Below, in pieces: positions 9,256-18,084 of a stretch of DNA of 40,871 nucleotides. The DNA is from Cognatundibacterium crateris (GTDB taxonomy: Bacteria; Pseudomonadota; Gammaproteobacteria; Burkholderiales; Burkholderiaceae_D). The DNA is taken from the NCBI RefSeq assembly GCF_010078235.1, contig NZ_JAABOS010000012.1:31435-72305 (forward strand). The letters are read 5' to 3'. The notes below the pieces were generated by a model. It made no database searches, was not told the DNA's origin, and saw only the letters and a program-made list of their open reading frames with translations. Each line of letters starts with the position of its first letter. The first letter of the stretch is position 1. Made by a program: the position numbers and the translations under genes.

Positions 9256-9592
9256 GATGAATCTGAGGGGAATTTTGAAGAAGCGCTATTCTACCTGAAA
9301 GCTGCCTAAATAATTAGCAAAAACAGCTTATGTGACCTGCTTTATTTATTGTGACAAATAATCATTTTTCATTGCCTTTTTTTAGGGCTTTTCTGCATCT
9401 GGCCCGGCACGGCGGCAATCATCAAAACTATGTATACTTTGTTCATGGATTTGCGCTGTCGGATTATTTAGTCTCCTCAAATTTCCTTAAGTCTTCTCCT
9501 GTGTGCAGTATGAATTCCTGAGCTGTCTGATGCCTGCTTACTCAAGGTGTTTGAAGTGATCTCAGGAATGAATATTGACATCAGGAGCTACT
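9256..9592. other. Divergent intergenic region dusB/ndh
   Basis: This 337-base AT-rich spacer must contain promoters for the dusB operon and for ndh. TATACT at 9433-9438 could be a -10 toward ndh but has no good -35. Two TGTGAC words 19 bases apart (9331 and 9350) resemble half of a CRP/FNR-type site without a proper second half. I see no gene. Confidence 0.5.
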
Positions 9593-10915
9593 ATGCACGC
9601 AACAGCATCTTTACCCAGAATTACCATCGTCGGTGGTGGGGCAGGAGGTTTGGAACTGGCAGTCCGTCTCGGTAAGCGTTTAGGTAAAAGCGGTAAGGCG
9701 CACATCACGCTGGTTGATGCCAGCCGCACCCATGTGTGGAAGCCCTTATTACATCAGGTGGCGGCCGGTACGCTGGACAGCCATGCTGATGAGCGTGAGT
9801 ATTTTGCGCTGGCCAGAAGTAATCACTTTACTTTCCGCTTAGGACGCATGGATGGGCTGTCGCGTCAGAGCAAGGAAATTTTCCTGGCGCCAGTGCAGGA
9901 CGAGCATGGTGAAGAGCTGCTGCCGCGGCAAGCGATCCCTTATGACACGCTGGTGATCGCACTCGGCAGCCAGACCAATGATTTTGGCACACCCGGCGTG
10001 CGTGAGCACTGCATCATGCTCGATTCGCTGCCCGCTGCACAGCGCTTTCATGAAAAACTGATTAATAGCTGTCTGCGTGCGCAGGCGACCTCCAGATCGG
10101 CCGGGGAGGGCCGCTTCAACGTGACTATCATCGGTGGTGGTGCGACCGGTGTTGAACTCGCGGCTGAGCTGCATATGACCACCAGTATTTTGTCCAGCTA
10201 CGGACTACGCAATTTTCATCCCGAAAAAGAAATCAAGATCGCCATTGTCGATGCCGCGCCGCGTTTGCTGCAAATGCTGCCCGAACGTTTGTCAGATGCG
10301 GTTGCGCGTGAATTGCGCGGGATGGCGATAGAAATACACAGTAATGAACAAGTGCAGCAAGTGAGCAAAACCGGCGTGCACATGGTCAGTGGCAAAGTAC
10401 TGCCCAGCAGTATCGTGGTGTGGGCGGCCGGCATTAAAGCGCCGGAGTTCCTGAAAGATCTGGATGGACTGGAGACGAATCGCCTGAATCAGCTGCTGGT
10501 GAATCCGCAATTACAAAGCAGTCGTGATCCGGCGATTTTTGCGATTGGCGATTGCTGCGCCTGTGCTCAGGGCGAGGGGCTGCCGAATGTGCCGCCACGT
10601 GCGCAGAGCGCGCATCAGCAAGCCAGTTTGCTCGCGCGTTCGCTGGAGCGTCAGCTGCAAGGCAAATCCTTACTCGATTTCCGGTATAAGGATCATGGCT
10701 CGCTGGTATCCTTAGGTAACTACAGTACGGTAGGCAGCCTGATGGGGGCCATCGCCAGTGGTTCGGTATTTATTGAAGGGACGCTGGCGAAGTGGATGTA
10801 CTGGTCGCTGCATAAGCACCATCAGGTCGCGGTGAATGGCTTATTTCATACCTGGTTATCGACCTGGGCCGAAACCATAGACCGGGTCAGAAATCCACGT
10901 ATCAAATTACATTAA
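9593..10915 (+). CDS. ndh: Type II (non-proton-pumping) NADH dehydrogenase
   Basis: Peripheral membrane flavoprotein that passes electrons from NADH to ubiquinone without pumping protons. The 440-residue protein has an N-terminal FAD-binding Rossmann motif IVGGGAGGLELAVRLG. The family motif HVWKPLLHQVAAG follows, then a second NADH-binding motif IIGGGATGVELAAEL. A flavin-contacting AIGDCCAC comes later, and a hydrophobic C-terminal segment is suited to membrane attachment. The ATG at 9593 is preceded by CAGGAG; an in-frame TTG at 9575 is less likely. It supplies the ubiquinone-reducing side of a chain for which coq7 makes the quinone. The family also includes other FAD-dependent oxidoreductases, so the substrate is inferred. 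Confidence 0.9.
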   Translation: MHATASLPRITIVGGGAGGLELAVRLGKRLGKSGKAHITLVDASRTHVWKPLLHQVAAGTLDSHADEREYFALARSNHFTFRLGRMDGLSRQSKEIFLAPVQDEHGEELLPRQAIPYDTLVIALGSQTNDFGTPGVREHCIMLDSLPAAQRFHEKLINSCLRAQATSRSAGEGRFNVTIIGGGATGVELAAELHMTTSILSSYGLRNFHPEKEIKIAIVDAAPRLLQMLPERLSDAVARELRGMAIEIHSNEQVQQVSKTGVHMVSGKVLPSSIVVWAAGIKAPEFLKDLDGLETNRLNQLLVNPQLQSSRDPAIFAIGDCCACAQGEGLPNVPPRAQSAHQQASLLARSLERQLQGKSLLDFRYKDHGSLVSLGNYSTVGSLMGAIASGSVFIEGTLAKWMYWSLHKHHQVAVNGLFHTWLSTWAETIDRVRNPRIKLH

Positions 10916-10949
10916 GCGAATAGCGAATTGCGAATAGTGAATAACGCAT
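10915..10949 (+). repeat. Heptad tandem repeat overlapping the ndh stop
   Basis: Starting on the last base of the ndh TAA, five consecutive 7-mers read AGCGAAT, AGCGAAT, TGCGAAT, AGTGAAT and AACGCAT. The consensus AGYGAAT closely resembles the heptads after secA at 26852-26886. Confidence 0.7.
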
Positions 10950-10956
10950 AGAGGCG

Positions 10957-10988
10957 TGTCGCAGCAGGCTTTTCAGGCTGCTGCGACA
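10957..10988. terminator. Perfect 11-bp inverted repeat between convergent genes
   Basis: TGTCGCAGCAG (10957-10967) and CTGCTGCGACA (10978-10988) form a perfect 11-bp stem with a 10-base loop, between the ends of ndh and the phosphatase gene. The position suggests a bidirectional terminator. Neither side has a clear T-run, so it may act differently. Confidence 0.5.
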
Positions 10989-10994
10989 GCTCTG

Positions 10995-11651
10995 TCAGGC
11001 TTGCGTCTGATTGATTTCATCCAGCGCATCAGCCGCATCCAGGTGAGCGATATCGCCCCACTGTAATAAGCTGATTTGACCGTCCTGGTAAACAAAGCGG
11101 TTGATGCTGGCGTTATAAATCGTGACTTCGCGTGGCGCATCCAGCGGCAGTTGTTTCGCGGCGCGATACGCACATTCCAATACGCCGCCATGCGCGACGA
11201 TAGCGATTTTTCTGCCGTCGAACTGACGTGCATAATGCAGAATATGTTCCATCACGCGCTGATGAAAGCGGCGTATGGTTTCACCTGCATTCTCACCGGG
11301 CGGAAATTCCGCATCCGGATCATGTGCGCGCCAGGCCGCATGTTCTGTAGGATATTTATGCGGCAGTTCGCTATACAGCTCCCCTTCAAAACCGCCAAAG
11401 CAGCGTTCGCGCAAGCCAGGATCTGTACGTGTGCTCAGGCCTTGCAGGCGCGCGATCTCACCTGCGGTCTGCACGGCCCTTTGTAAGTCGCTGGAAATAA
11501 TGGCATCCAGTTTTTCATTTTGTAAGGCAGCTGCCAATGCCTTAGCCTGACGCCGGCCTTCCGCATTGAGTGGAATATCCAGATGGCCTTGCAGGCGTTT
11601 CACCGCATTCCAGGCAGTTTCGCCATGGCGTATCAAAAGAATTTCTGTCAT
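10995..11651 (-). CDS. Histidine phosphatase family protein (phosphoglycerate mutase-like)
   Basis: Member of the branch-1 histidine phosphatase superfamily. The 218-residue product has the phosphohistidine motif LIRHGETAWN at 6-15. It also has the SSDLQRAVQTA helix, the catalytic acid region LRERCFGGFEGEL and the second catalytic histidine in IVAHGGVLE. The relatives are GpmB-like phosphatases and the CobC alpha-ribazole phosphatase. The sequence alone does not choose between them, and no glycolytic or clear cobalamin operon surrounds it. It lies three bases after the stop of dtd, last in a tyrS-dtd-phosphatase run, so co-transcription is very likely. General phosphatase activity is sure; the substrate is unknown. 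Confidence 0.88.
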   Translation of the reverse strand: MTEILLIRHGETAWNAVKRLQGHLDIPLNAEGRRQAKALAAALQNEKLDAIISSDLQRAVQTAGEIARLQGLSTRTDPGLRERCFGGFEGELYSELPHKYPTEHAAWRAHDPDAEFPPGENAGETIRRFHQRVMEHILHYARQFDGRKIAIVAHGGVLECAYRAAKQLPLDAPREVTIYNASINRFVYQDGQISLLQWGDIAHLDAADALDEINQTQA

Positions 11652-11654
11652 GGC

Positions 11655-12125
11655 TCAGGATGGTGTTGCGGTGTTAGCCGGTGCACGCTTGGTTTCCAGC
11701 CAGAAGGTGACTGGCCCGTCATTCGTGAGTGACACCTTCATGTCAGCGCCGAAGCGACCGGTTTGCACCTGTGCGTGCTGGCTGCGCGCCTGGTCCACGA
11801 AGTAATCAAACAATTCCTGTGCCACGGCAGGCGCGGCAGCAGGTGTGAAAGAGGGGCGGGTGCCGGACTGGGTATCGGCCGCCAGCGTGAACTGCGGCAC
11901 CAGCAGCAAGCCGCCTTGGGTATCGCGGATACTCAGATTCATTTTGCCAGCCGCATCGCTGAACACCCGGTAACTCAGTAATTTAGTCAGCAAGGCATCG
12001 GCTTCTTTGCGTGTATCACCACGTTCGGCGCACAGCAACACCATCAGACCGGCATTGATGCTGCCCAGCGTGTGGCCATCGACCACCACGCTGGCATGAC
12101 TGACTCTTTGTAACAGCGCGATCAT
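11655..12125 (-). CDS. dtd: D-aminoacyl-tRNA deacylase Dtd
   Basis: Proofreading hydrolase that removes D-amino acids, classically D-Tyr, mischarged onto tRNA. The 156-residue protein has the family start [17 protein letters not shown]. The second active-site motif NDGPVTFWL contains the Gly-cisPro element. The first motif, normally SQFTLAAD, reads PQFTLAAD here, a Ser-to-Pro change just before the conserved Gln. Its ATG overlaps the tyrS stop by four bases (ATGA), indicating translational coupling. That makes functional sense, since TyrRS is the main source of D-Tyr-tRNA. I am confident of the family; the effect of the Pro is untested and it may be a lineage variant. Confidence 0.95.
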   Translation of the reverse strand: MIALLQRVSHASVVVDGHTLGSINAGLMVLLCAERGDTRKEADALLTKLLSYRVFSDAAGKMNLSIRDTQGGLLLVPQFTLAADTQSGTRPSFTPAAAPAVAQELFDYFVDQARSQHAQVQTGRFGADMKVSLTNDGPVTFWLETKRAPANTATPS

Positions 12126-13384
12126 GCGCTCAGTGTGACGCGCGCAAACTTACGCTTGCCAACTTGCAGCACAAAGGTACCGGCCTCAACTTTCAAGCCC
12201 TTGTCGCTGATCACGACGCTGTCTATGCGTACACCACCTTGCTCTACCATGCGCAGTGCTTCAGACGTGGATGCGCACAGATTTGCTTGTTTCAGCAACT
12301 GACCTATGCCGACCGGTGCGCCGCTCAGGCTGAGTTCAGGAATATCGTCCGGAATACCACCTTTGGAGCGGTTCACGAAATCTGCCAGCGCATCTTCACC
12401 GGCTTGCTTGCTGTGGAAGCGCGCCACGATTTCCTGTGCCAATGCGACTTTGATGTCGCGCGGATTCTGACCTTCCGCCACGGCTTTTTTGTAGCCTGCG
12501 ATTTGCTCTATGGAGGTGAATGACAGCAGGTCATAGTACTTCCACATCATTTCATCGGAAATACTCATCACCTTGGCGAACATGGTGTTCGCAGGTTCGG
12601 TGATCGCAATGTAGTTATTTTTGGATTTGGACATTTTTTCAACGCCGTCCAGACCTTCCAGCAAAGGCATGGTCAGAATACATTGCGGCTCTTGTCCGTA
12701 ATCTTTTTGCAGTTCGCGACCAACCAGCAAATTGAATTTCTGATCGGTACCACCGAGTTCCAGATCGGATTTCAGTGCGACCGAATCATAGCCCTGCATT
12801 AATGGGTACAGGAATTCATGCACAGAAATCGGCGTACCTGCCTTAAAGCGCTTAGTAAAATCGTCGCGCTCCATCATGCGTGCCACGGTGTATTTGGACG
12901 ACAGTTGTATCATGCCGCGCGCACCGAGCGGATCGCACCATTCGGAGTTGTAACGGATTTCGGTTTTGGACGCATCCAGCACCAGGCTGGCTTGTTTAAA
13001 GTAAGTCTGCGCATTGTCCTCGATTTGCTCGCGGGTCAGCGGCGGACGGGTGGCATTGCGTCCGGACGGATCACCGATCATGGAGGTGAAGTCACCGATC
13101 AGGAAAATCACGGTGTGCCCCAGATCTTGCAATTGACGCATCTTATTCAGCACCACCGTGTGGCCCAGATGCAGGTCAGGAGCGGTTGGGTCCAGACCGA
13201 GTTTAATTCTTAAAGGGACGCCGCTTTGTTCGCTGCGCGCCAGTTTCTGCGCGAATTCGGATTCGATGAGTAATTCATCCACACCGCGCTTGGTCACAGC
13301 CAGCGCGTGCTGGACCGCATCGGACAAAGGCAGAAGCTGATTAGGTGTGCTTGGGACTGGAGTTGGATTAGCTGTAGAAGTCAT
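12122..13384 (-). CDS. tyrS: Tyrosyl-tRNA synthetase
   Basis: Class I aminoacyl-tRNA synthetase that charges tRNA-Tyr. The 420-residue product contains [16 protein letters not shown] with the HIGH-type signature HLGH at 72-75. The tyrosine/ATP site region LGGTDQKFN follows, then the KMSKS loop at 250-254. An S4 RNA-binding domain ends the protein (about 350-415, [29 protein letters not shown]). The sequence type is the shorter-motif TyrRS group common in Burkholderiales. The ATG at 13384 has only a weak ribosome site; a short low-complexity N-terminus ([13 protein letters not shown]) precedes the conserved part. It is first in the run with dtd and the phosphatase, and is divergent from the M23 peptidase. 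Confidence 0.97.
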   Translation of the reverse strand: MTSTANPTPVPSTPNQLLPLSDAVQHALAVTKRGVDELLIESEFAQKLARSEQSGVPLRIKLGLDPTAPDLHLGHTVVLNKMRQLQDLGHTVIFLIGDFTSMIGDPSGRNATRPPLTREQIEDNAQTYFKQASLVLDASKTEIRYNSEWCDPLGARGMIQLSSKYTVARMMERDDFTKRFKAGTPISVHEFLYPLMQGYDSVALKSDLELGGTDQKFNLLVGRELQKDYGQEPQCILTMPLLEGLDGVEKMSKSKNNYIAITEPANTMFAKVMSISDEMMWKYYDLLSFTSIEQIAGYKKAVAEGQNPRDIKVALAQEIVARFHSKQAGEDALADFVNRSKGGIPDDIPELSLSGAPVGIGQLLKQANLCASTSEALRMVEQGGVRIDSVVISDKGLKVEAGTFVLQVGKRKFARVTLSA

Positions 13385-13493
13385 AATTAATTTACATCAA
13401 ATTTTTTGTAACACCGCTGGTCATGGCTGCGCTTCTGAATCCATAATCAGCTTTTTGTCAAATTCTGGGTGGGGATAAACTCGGTATTTTGCC

Positions 13494-13522
13494 GTATTTT
13501 GTGCAGACTATTGATTTATAAT
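13494..13522 (+). promoter_or_regulatory. Probable promoter of the M23 peptidase gene (consensus -10)
   Basis: A perfect TATAAT lies at 13517-13522, about 107 bases before the ATG. The -35 position at 17-bp spacing is poor (GTATTT). An AT-rich leader follows. The call rests mainly on the -10 box. Confidence 0.42.
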
Positions 13523-13628
13523 CCCGTCTTTACTTTGTCAGCCGCACGCATTATTTTGCAATTTTTGCAAAGTCGACGGCGGCAACGACCTCGAATTTTC
13601 TATAAAACAGTCAATTTTAACTTATTGC

Positions 13629-14996
13629 ATGCGTCCTACAGATAAATTACTTCGTGTGGCTACTGGCAGCAGACTGTTGTTCGGTTCGTCCCGTGTTTCC
13701 CGTGTTGTGAGCGTCACCGCTTTTTTCTTTGCCGTATGTGCCGTAGGTGCAACCGCAGTTGCGCCGCTGGCGCCGGATGCAGCAGATCTTCCGGTTAAAA
13801 AAATTACCCAGGTTTTAGCTTTACCATCACTCGATGAGCAAATCGCAGCGATTGCTGCTGTTGAACATCAGTATGTGCGTGAAGATATCGTGCGACGTGG
13901 CGATACCCTCAGTGGCCTGTTGTTACGCCTGGGAGTGGATGATCAGGAAGCGGACAAGTTTATCAAATCCGATCCAGTCGCCCGTACCCTGTTGCAGTTA
14001 CGCGCAGATAAAACCATACGTGTTAAAACCAATGAAGATGGCGACCTTGAATGGTTGCAAACCACGGTGTCTGATGGCCCGGATAAACCGGCGCGCAACC
14101 TGGAAGTCAAGCGTAATGCGGACGGACACTTTAGCGCCAGCGACAACACAGCCCAGCTCGAACGCCGGATTGAAATGGCATCCGGTAATATCCGTTCCTC
14201 GCTGTTTGCAGCGACCGATGAAGCGCATATTTCTGATGCGATTTCTTCCCAGATCGTCAGTATGTTTGAGACTAATATTGATTTCCGTCGCCTGCAGCGC
14301 GGTGATCAGTTCAACGTGGTCTATGAAAGCTTCTGGCAAAACGGACAATTGATACGCACCGGCCGCGTATTGGCGGGTGAATTCAAAAATGCCGGTAAGA
14401 CTTTTCAATCGGTATGGTTTGATGAAGCGGGTGGGCAGGGCGGCTATTACACCTTTGACGGCAAGTCACTCAAAAAAGCCTTCCTGAAATCGCCTTTAGA
14501 ATTTACCCGTGTCTCTTCCGGTTTCTCTATGCGGGTTCATCCTATTTCCGGTCAGTGGAAACAGCATAAAGGTGTGGATTTCGCTGCGGTCAGCGGCACA
14601 CCTATCCGTGCTACCGCTGATGGCGTGATCGATTCGGTTGGCCCTAGCGGTGGTTACGGTAATTTAGTGGTGGTGCGCCATCATTCGAATTACACCACGG
14701 CCTATGCCCATATGAGCCGTTTTGCTGCGGGTATCCGTAAAGGCAGCCGTGTGAGTCAGGGTGAAGTAATCGGTTATGTCGGCTCGACTGGCTGGTCGAC
14801 CGGGCCACATCTGCATTATGAATTCCGCGTCAATAACGAGCCACGCGATCCTATGTCCGTGATCGTGCCGGATGCGCCGCCACTGGCTGGTGCAGATATG
14901 CCGCGCTTTAAAACCGTCGCCGGTGATATGCAGCATCGCTTTAACTTGCTGCGCCCCGAGCGTATGGCTGAAACCATGAAACTGGCTTCGCGCTGA
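13629..14996 (+). CDS. M23 family murein endopeptidase with LysM/OapA-like N-terminus
   Basis: Periplasmic zinc peptidase likely to cleave peptidoglycan cross-links during wall growth (MepM/LytM type). The 455-residue product has a basic N-terminus and one hydrophobic segment (about 25-48) that anchors or exports it. A LysM/OapA-like region follows (REDIVRRGDTLSGLLLRLGV, about 80-105), then the C-terminal M23 domain. Zinc ligands are visible as H313-x3-D317 in HKGVDF and H394-L-H396 in HLHYE, so the peptidase should be active. It is upstream of anmK, an anhydromuropeptide recycling gene, which fits a wall-turnover role. A strong terminator separates the two. The ATG at 13629 lacks a good Shine-Dalgarno match, so the start is slightly uncertain. 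Confidence 0.92.
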   Translation: MRPTDKLLRVATGSRLLFGSSRVSRVVSVTAFFFAVCAVGATAVAPLAPDAADLPVKKITQVLALPSLDEQIAAIAAVEHQYVREDIVRRGDTLSGLLLRLGVDDQEADKFIKSDPVARTLLQLRADKTIRVKTNEDGDLEWLQTTVSDGPDKPARNLEVKRNADGHFSASDNTAQLERRIEMASGNIRSSLFAATDEAHISDAISSQIVSMFETNIDFRRLQRGDQFNVVYESFWQNGQLIRTGRVLAGEFKNAGKTFQSVWFDEAGGQGGYYTFDGKSLKKAFLKSPLEFTRVSSGFSMRVHPISGQWKQHKGVDFAAVSGTPIRATADGVIDSVGPSGGYGNLVVVRHHSNYTTAYAHMSRFAAGIRKGSRVSQGEVIGYVGSTGWSTGPHLHYEFRVNNEPRDPMSVIVPDAPPLAGADMPRFKTVAGDMQHRFNLLRPERMAETMKLASR

Positions 14997-15019
14997 TCTG
15001 CGCAATGCAATATCACATC

Positions 15020-15050
15020 AGGCCGGACCGCGAGGTTCGGCCTTTTTTTT
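15020..15050 (+). terminator. Rho-independent terminator after the M23 peptidase
   Basis: AGGCCGGACC-GCGA-GGTTCGGCCT makes a 10-bp stem with one G-T wobble, followed by eight T residues. It lies 23 bases after the stop codon. Confidence 0.92.
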
Positions 15051-15125
15051 AATGCTGAGGTGTGTCAGCTTGCCTGCTTTTACAGTCAGGGTGAACGCGC
15101 CAGCCAGTGTAGTTTTTGAGGACTT

Positions 15126-16256
15126 ATGCATCCTTTACCTCCCATGAATCAGGATATCTATATAGGGCTGATGTCAGGCACCAGCCTGGATGGCGTCGAT
15201 GGCGTGATGGTGCAATTTGCGCCGGATGGCGCGACGATGCAGATACTGGCTACTGCTTATCAGCCATTTGACGCAGGCTTGCAGCAGGCCGCCATGCAAT
15301 TGCAGCAGCCCGGCGAGAATGAAATCGAGCGCGAAGCCGCACTGGCACAGCGTCTGGCGCAAGTTTATGCGGCCTGCGTGGCCGATTTGTGCAGACTGGC
15401 TCCGGATCAGACCGTACAGGCGATAGGCGTGCATGGACAAACGATACGACACCGGCCTGAACTGGGCTGGACCCGTCAGACCAATCATCCGGCCTTGCTG
15501 GCCGAACTTAGCGGGCTGGACGTGATTGCCGATTTCCGCAGTCGCGATCTGGCTGCAGGCGGGCAGGGCGCACCCTTGGTACCCGCTTTTCATCAGGCGA
15601 TATTCGGTTCATCGGCGCACCAGCGCGTGGTGGTGAATATCGGTGGCATCAGTAATATCAGTATCCTGAGTCCCGACGGGGCGGTGAGTGGCTTTGATAC
15701 CGGTCCCGGCAATGTGCTGATGGACGGCTGGATACGGCAACATCTGGGACATGGCTATGATGCGGATGGCACCTGGGCCGCCAGCGGTCAGGTGAGCCAG
15801 GCTTTGCTTGATCGTTTGCTGCTAGAGCCCTATCTGCAACTGCCTGCGCCTAAGAGCACCGGGCGCGACTTGTTTCATGCCGACTGGTTGCGCCTGCAAT
15901 TGCGTGATTTTACCGACTTGGCTCCGGCTGATGTGCAGGCTACCCTGTGTGCCTACACTGCACAGACTATCATCATGGCCAGCCTCGCACATAGCCCGGC
16001 CTGCGATGCGCTGTATGTCTGCGGCGGTGGTGCTTATAACCACCATTTGATGCAGCAAATGCGCCATTATCTGACGCTGTGTGGCAGCAATGCACAAGTG
16101 CATAGCACCGCAGCGCTGGGTGTGGCACCCGAGTGCGTGGAGGCACTCGCATTTGCCTGGCTGGCACGCCAGTTCTGCCTGCGCCTGTCTGGTAATCTGC
16201 CAGCGGTGACCGGTGCCCGGGGCTTGCGCATACTGGGTGCGCTGTACCCTGCCTGA
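15126..16256 (+). CDS. anmK: Anhydro-N-acetylmuramic acid kinase
   Basis: Phosphorylates and opens 1,6-anhydro-N-acetylmuramic acid released from recycled murein, giving MurNAc-6-phosphate in the cytoplasm. The 376-residue product is family length. It shows the N-terminal ATP-binding LMSGTSLDGVDGV (15-27), VHGQTIRH, the substrate and ATP-site region VVNIGGISNIS, then FDTGPGNVLMDGWI, and the C-terminal CGGGAYN. Of two nearby ATGs (15126 and 15144) I choose the first because GAGG lies five bases upstream. It stands between the terminator of the M23 gene and the DsbA-like gene, which starts 76 bases later. Confidence 0.97.
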   Translation: MHPLPPMNQDIYIGLMSGTSLDGVDGVMVQFAPDGATMQILATAYQPFDAGLQQAAMQLQQPGENEIEREAALAQRLAQVYAACVADLCRLAPDQTVQAIGVHGQTIRHRPELGWTRQTNHPALLAELSGLDVIADFRSRDLAAGGQGAPLVPAFHQAIFGSSAHQRVVVNIGGISNISILSPDGAVSGFDTGPGNVLMDGWIRQHLGHGYDADGTWAASGQVSQALLDRLLLEPYLQLPAPKSTGRDLFHADWLRLQLRDFTDLAPADVQATLCAYTAQTIIMASLAHSPACDALYVCGGGAYNHHLMQQMRHYLTLCGSNAQVHSTAALGVAPECVEALAFAWLARQFCLRLSGNLPAVTGARGLRILGALYPA

Positions 16257-16332
16257 GCAGGCTGAGGCTGCATCCTTTACAATCGCCAGCTTAGTGAATT
16301 CACAGCACACATATTGAAAGACAAGACAAAAC

Positions 16333-16995
16333 ATGACACAAGAACCCTTGCAACTACTTTATATCGCCGACCCTATGTGTTCCTGGTGTTATGGCTTCGG
16401 TCCGGAACTGGAGCAAGTGCTGAATGCATTGCCCGAGGCTGAACTGGACATCATGACCGGCGGTTTGCGTGCCTATGAAAAAGAAGTGTTGAGTGCAGAA
16501 AAACGCAGCACCATCATGGAGCACTGGCGTCAGGTCGCGCTGGTGAGTGGTTTGCCGTTTTCTGATCAGGCCATGGCACAAACTGATTTTGTGTATGACA
16601 CCGAGCCTGCCTGTCGCGCGGTGGTGACGGCCAAGCTGGTTGCCGATCATTTGAGTGGCCGCCAGTTGTTGCAAGTGTTCAGGGCGATTCAGCACGCGTT
16701 TTATGCCGAAGGCCGTGACGTGACACAGGATCAGGTATTGAGCGAAATCTGCGTGCACAGCATCAATCAGCTCGACCAGGGCGCTGACTATGATCAGCCA
16801 AGCTTTGCCGAAACCCTGGCATCGCCGGTGGCGATGGCAACAGTACAGGAAGAATTCCGTCAATGTCAGCAATGGGGCGTGCGTGGTTTTCCGGCTTTGC
16901 TGATGGTGCATGATGAGGCTTTACATATGCTGACCTCGGGCTATACCCAGGCTGAGCAAATTCTGCAAACGATAGCGCAGGTGAGACAGTCATGA
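16333..16995 (+). CDS. DsbA-family (FrnE/COG3531-like) thioredoxin-fold protein
   Basis: Thioredoxin-fold oxidoreductase or isomerase of the DsbA family. The 220-residue product has the redox pair C16-S-W-C19 (MCSWCYGF) close to the N-terminus. A helical insertion follows, and the conserved cis-proline region reads GVRGFPALLM near residue 190. There is no signal peptide, so unlike DsbA it should act in the cytoplasm; COG3531 proteins share this. Its stop overlaps the next start by four bases (ATGA), so it is coupled to the aldo/keto reductase. Both being small redox enzymes suggests a shared detoxification or redox task, but that is only inferred from position. Confidence 0.88.
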   Translation: MTQEPLQLLYIADPMCSWCYGFGPELEQVLNALPEAELDIMTGGLRAYEKEVLSAEKRSTIMEHWRQVALVSGLPFSDQAMAQTDFVYDTEPACRAVVTAKLVADHLSGRQLLQVFRAIQHAFYAEGRDVTQDQVLSEICVHSINQLDQGADYDQPSFAETLASPVAMATVQEEFRQCQQWGVRGFPALLMVHDEALHMLTSGYTQAEQILQTIAQVRQS

Positions 16996-17906
16996 GCCAG
17001 CGCGCGCCGCAAGCAGAGATCGCGCCGCAAGGCCCGGCTTTTTCGCGCATCATCCTTGGCTTGTGGCGGCTGGCGGAATGGCAGATGACGCCGGCTCAGC
17101 GTGTCCGCTTCCTGCAGCAGGCGCTGGAACTGGGCATCAATACTATCGATCAGGCAGATATTTACGGCGACTATCAGAGCGAGCTTTTATTAGGCGAAGC
17201 GCTGAACGCCGCTCCGGAACTGAAATCCGCCTTCCGCTTTGTGAGTAAATGCGGCATCTGCCTGCCATCACGTCTTCGCCCGGCGCATAGGGTGCATCAT
17301 TACGATACCAGCCGTGCGCACATTATCGCTTCGGCCGAAAACAGCCTGCAGGCAATGGGCATAGAACAGCTCGATCTGTTACTGATACATCGTCCCGATC
17401 CCTTGATGGATGCGGATGAAATCGCCGGGGCCTTCCTTCATTTACAGCAAAGCGGCAAGGTGCGTCATTTCGGCGTCTCCAATTTCACCACTGCGCAGTT
17501 TGACTTACTCGCAGCACGTTTTCCGCTGGTGACGAATCAGCTGGAATTGTCGATATTGCAGCAGCAGGCGCTGCATGATGGCACGCTGGATCAGTGCCAG
17601 CGTTTGCGCATCTCTCCGATGATCTGGTCCGCTCTGGGTGGTGGTGCGCTGTTTCAGCAGCCAGCGCCAACCGCGCAGATTGCCCGGGTACAAAGCGAGC
17701 TGCAACGCCAGTCTGCAGCCTCAGGGCTGCCAGCCAGTACCATCGCATTGAGCTGGGTGCTGCAGCATCCGTCGAAACCCTTGGTACTGACCGGCTCCGG
17801 CCGGGTACCGGCCTTACAACAGGCGGTACAGGCCTGTGCTCATACGCTGAGCAGGTCAGACTGGTTTGCACTGTGGACGGCAGCGGCCGGTCATGCTTTG
17901 CCCTGA
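16992..17906 (+). CDS. Aldo/keto reductase (YdhF-like)
   Basis: NADPH-dependent reductase of the aldo/keto reductase superfamily, TIM-barrel fold, 304 residues. The catalytic tetrad is visible: D53 and Y58 in NTIDQADIYGDY, K86 in FVSKCGI and H133 in LLIHRPDPL. FGVSNFT follows and, late in the chain, LTGSGR replaces the usual phosphate-binding loop. The overall pattern resembles E. coli YdhF and related oxidoreductases. It overlaps the DsbA-like gene by four bases, so the pair is an operon. A 12-base palindrome (AGCTGCGCAGCT) lies just after the stop without a T-run. The physiological substrate cannot be predicted. Confidence 0.92.
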   Translation: MSQRAPQAEIAPQGPAFSRIILGLWRLAEWQMTPAQRVRFLQQALELGINTIDQADIYGDYQSELLLGEALNAAPELKSAFRFVSKCGICLPSRLRPAHRVHHYDTSRAHIIASAENSLQAMGIEQLDLLLIHRPDPLMDADEIAGAFLHLQQSGKVRHFGVSNFTTAQFDLLAARFPLVTNQLELSILQQQALHDGTLDQCQRLRISPMIWSALGGGALFQQPAPTAQIARVQSELQRQSAASGLPASTIALSWVLQHPSKPLVLTGSGRVPALQQAVQACAHTLSRSDWFALWTAAAGHALP

Positions 17907-17974
17907 AGCTGCGCAGCTACGCAAGAGTTGAAAAAACAGATGAAAAAAACAGCTGACAAAATCTAAAAATTTTC

Positions 17975-18003
17975 CCTGTTTAAATTGATATTGTTGGTAT
18001 AAC
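17975..18003 (+). promoter_or_regulatory. Possible extended -10 promoter of the GGDEF-EAL gene
   Basis: TGG-TATAAC (17995-18003) matches an extended -10 (TGnTATAAT with one change). The -35 position is weak (CCTGTT). The region is AT-rich and follows the end of the aldo/keto reductase gene by about 70 bases. Confidence 0.38.
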
Positions 18004-18062
18004 ATTAGCAAGACAAGTGTTCATGTTTGCTGATGCATAGCCATATCTATGGTCTGGTTTTG

Positions 18063-18084
18063 CCTTATTTTGACCTTATTTTGA
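18063..18084 (+). repeat. 11-bp tandem duplication in the GGDEF-EAL leader
   Basis: CCTTATTTTGA occurs twice in direct succession, and a partial third copy (CCTTTTTTGG) follows. The repeated TTGACC words fall on the same DNA face one turn apart. Confidence 0.6.

Noticed and set aside
9346..9366. CRP/FNR-like site upstream of ndh
   Set aside because: TGTGAC is followed at the right distance by only a partial second half (TCATT), so it is below what I would accept.
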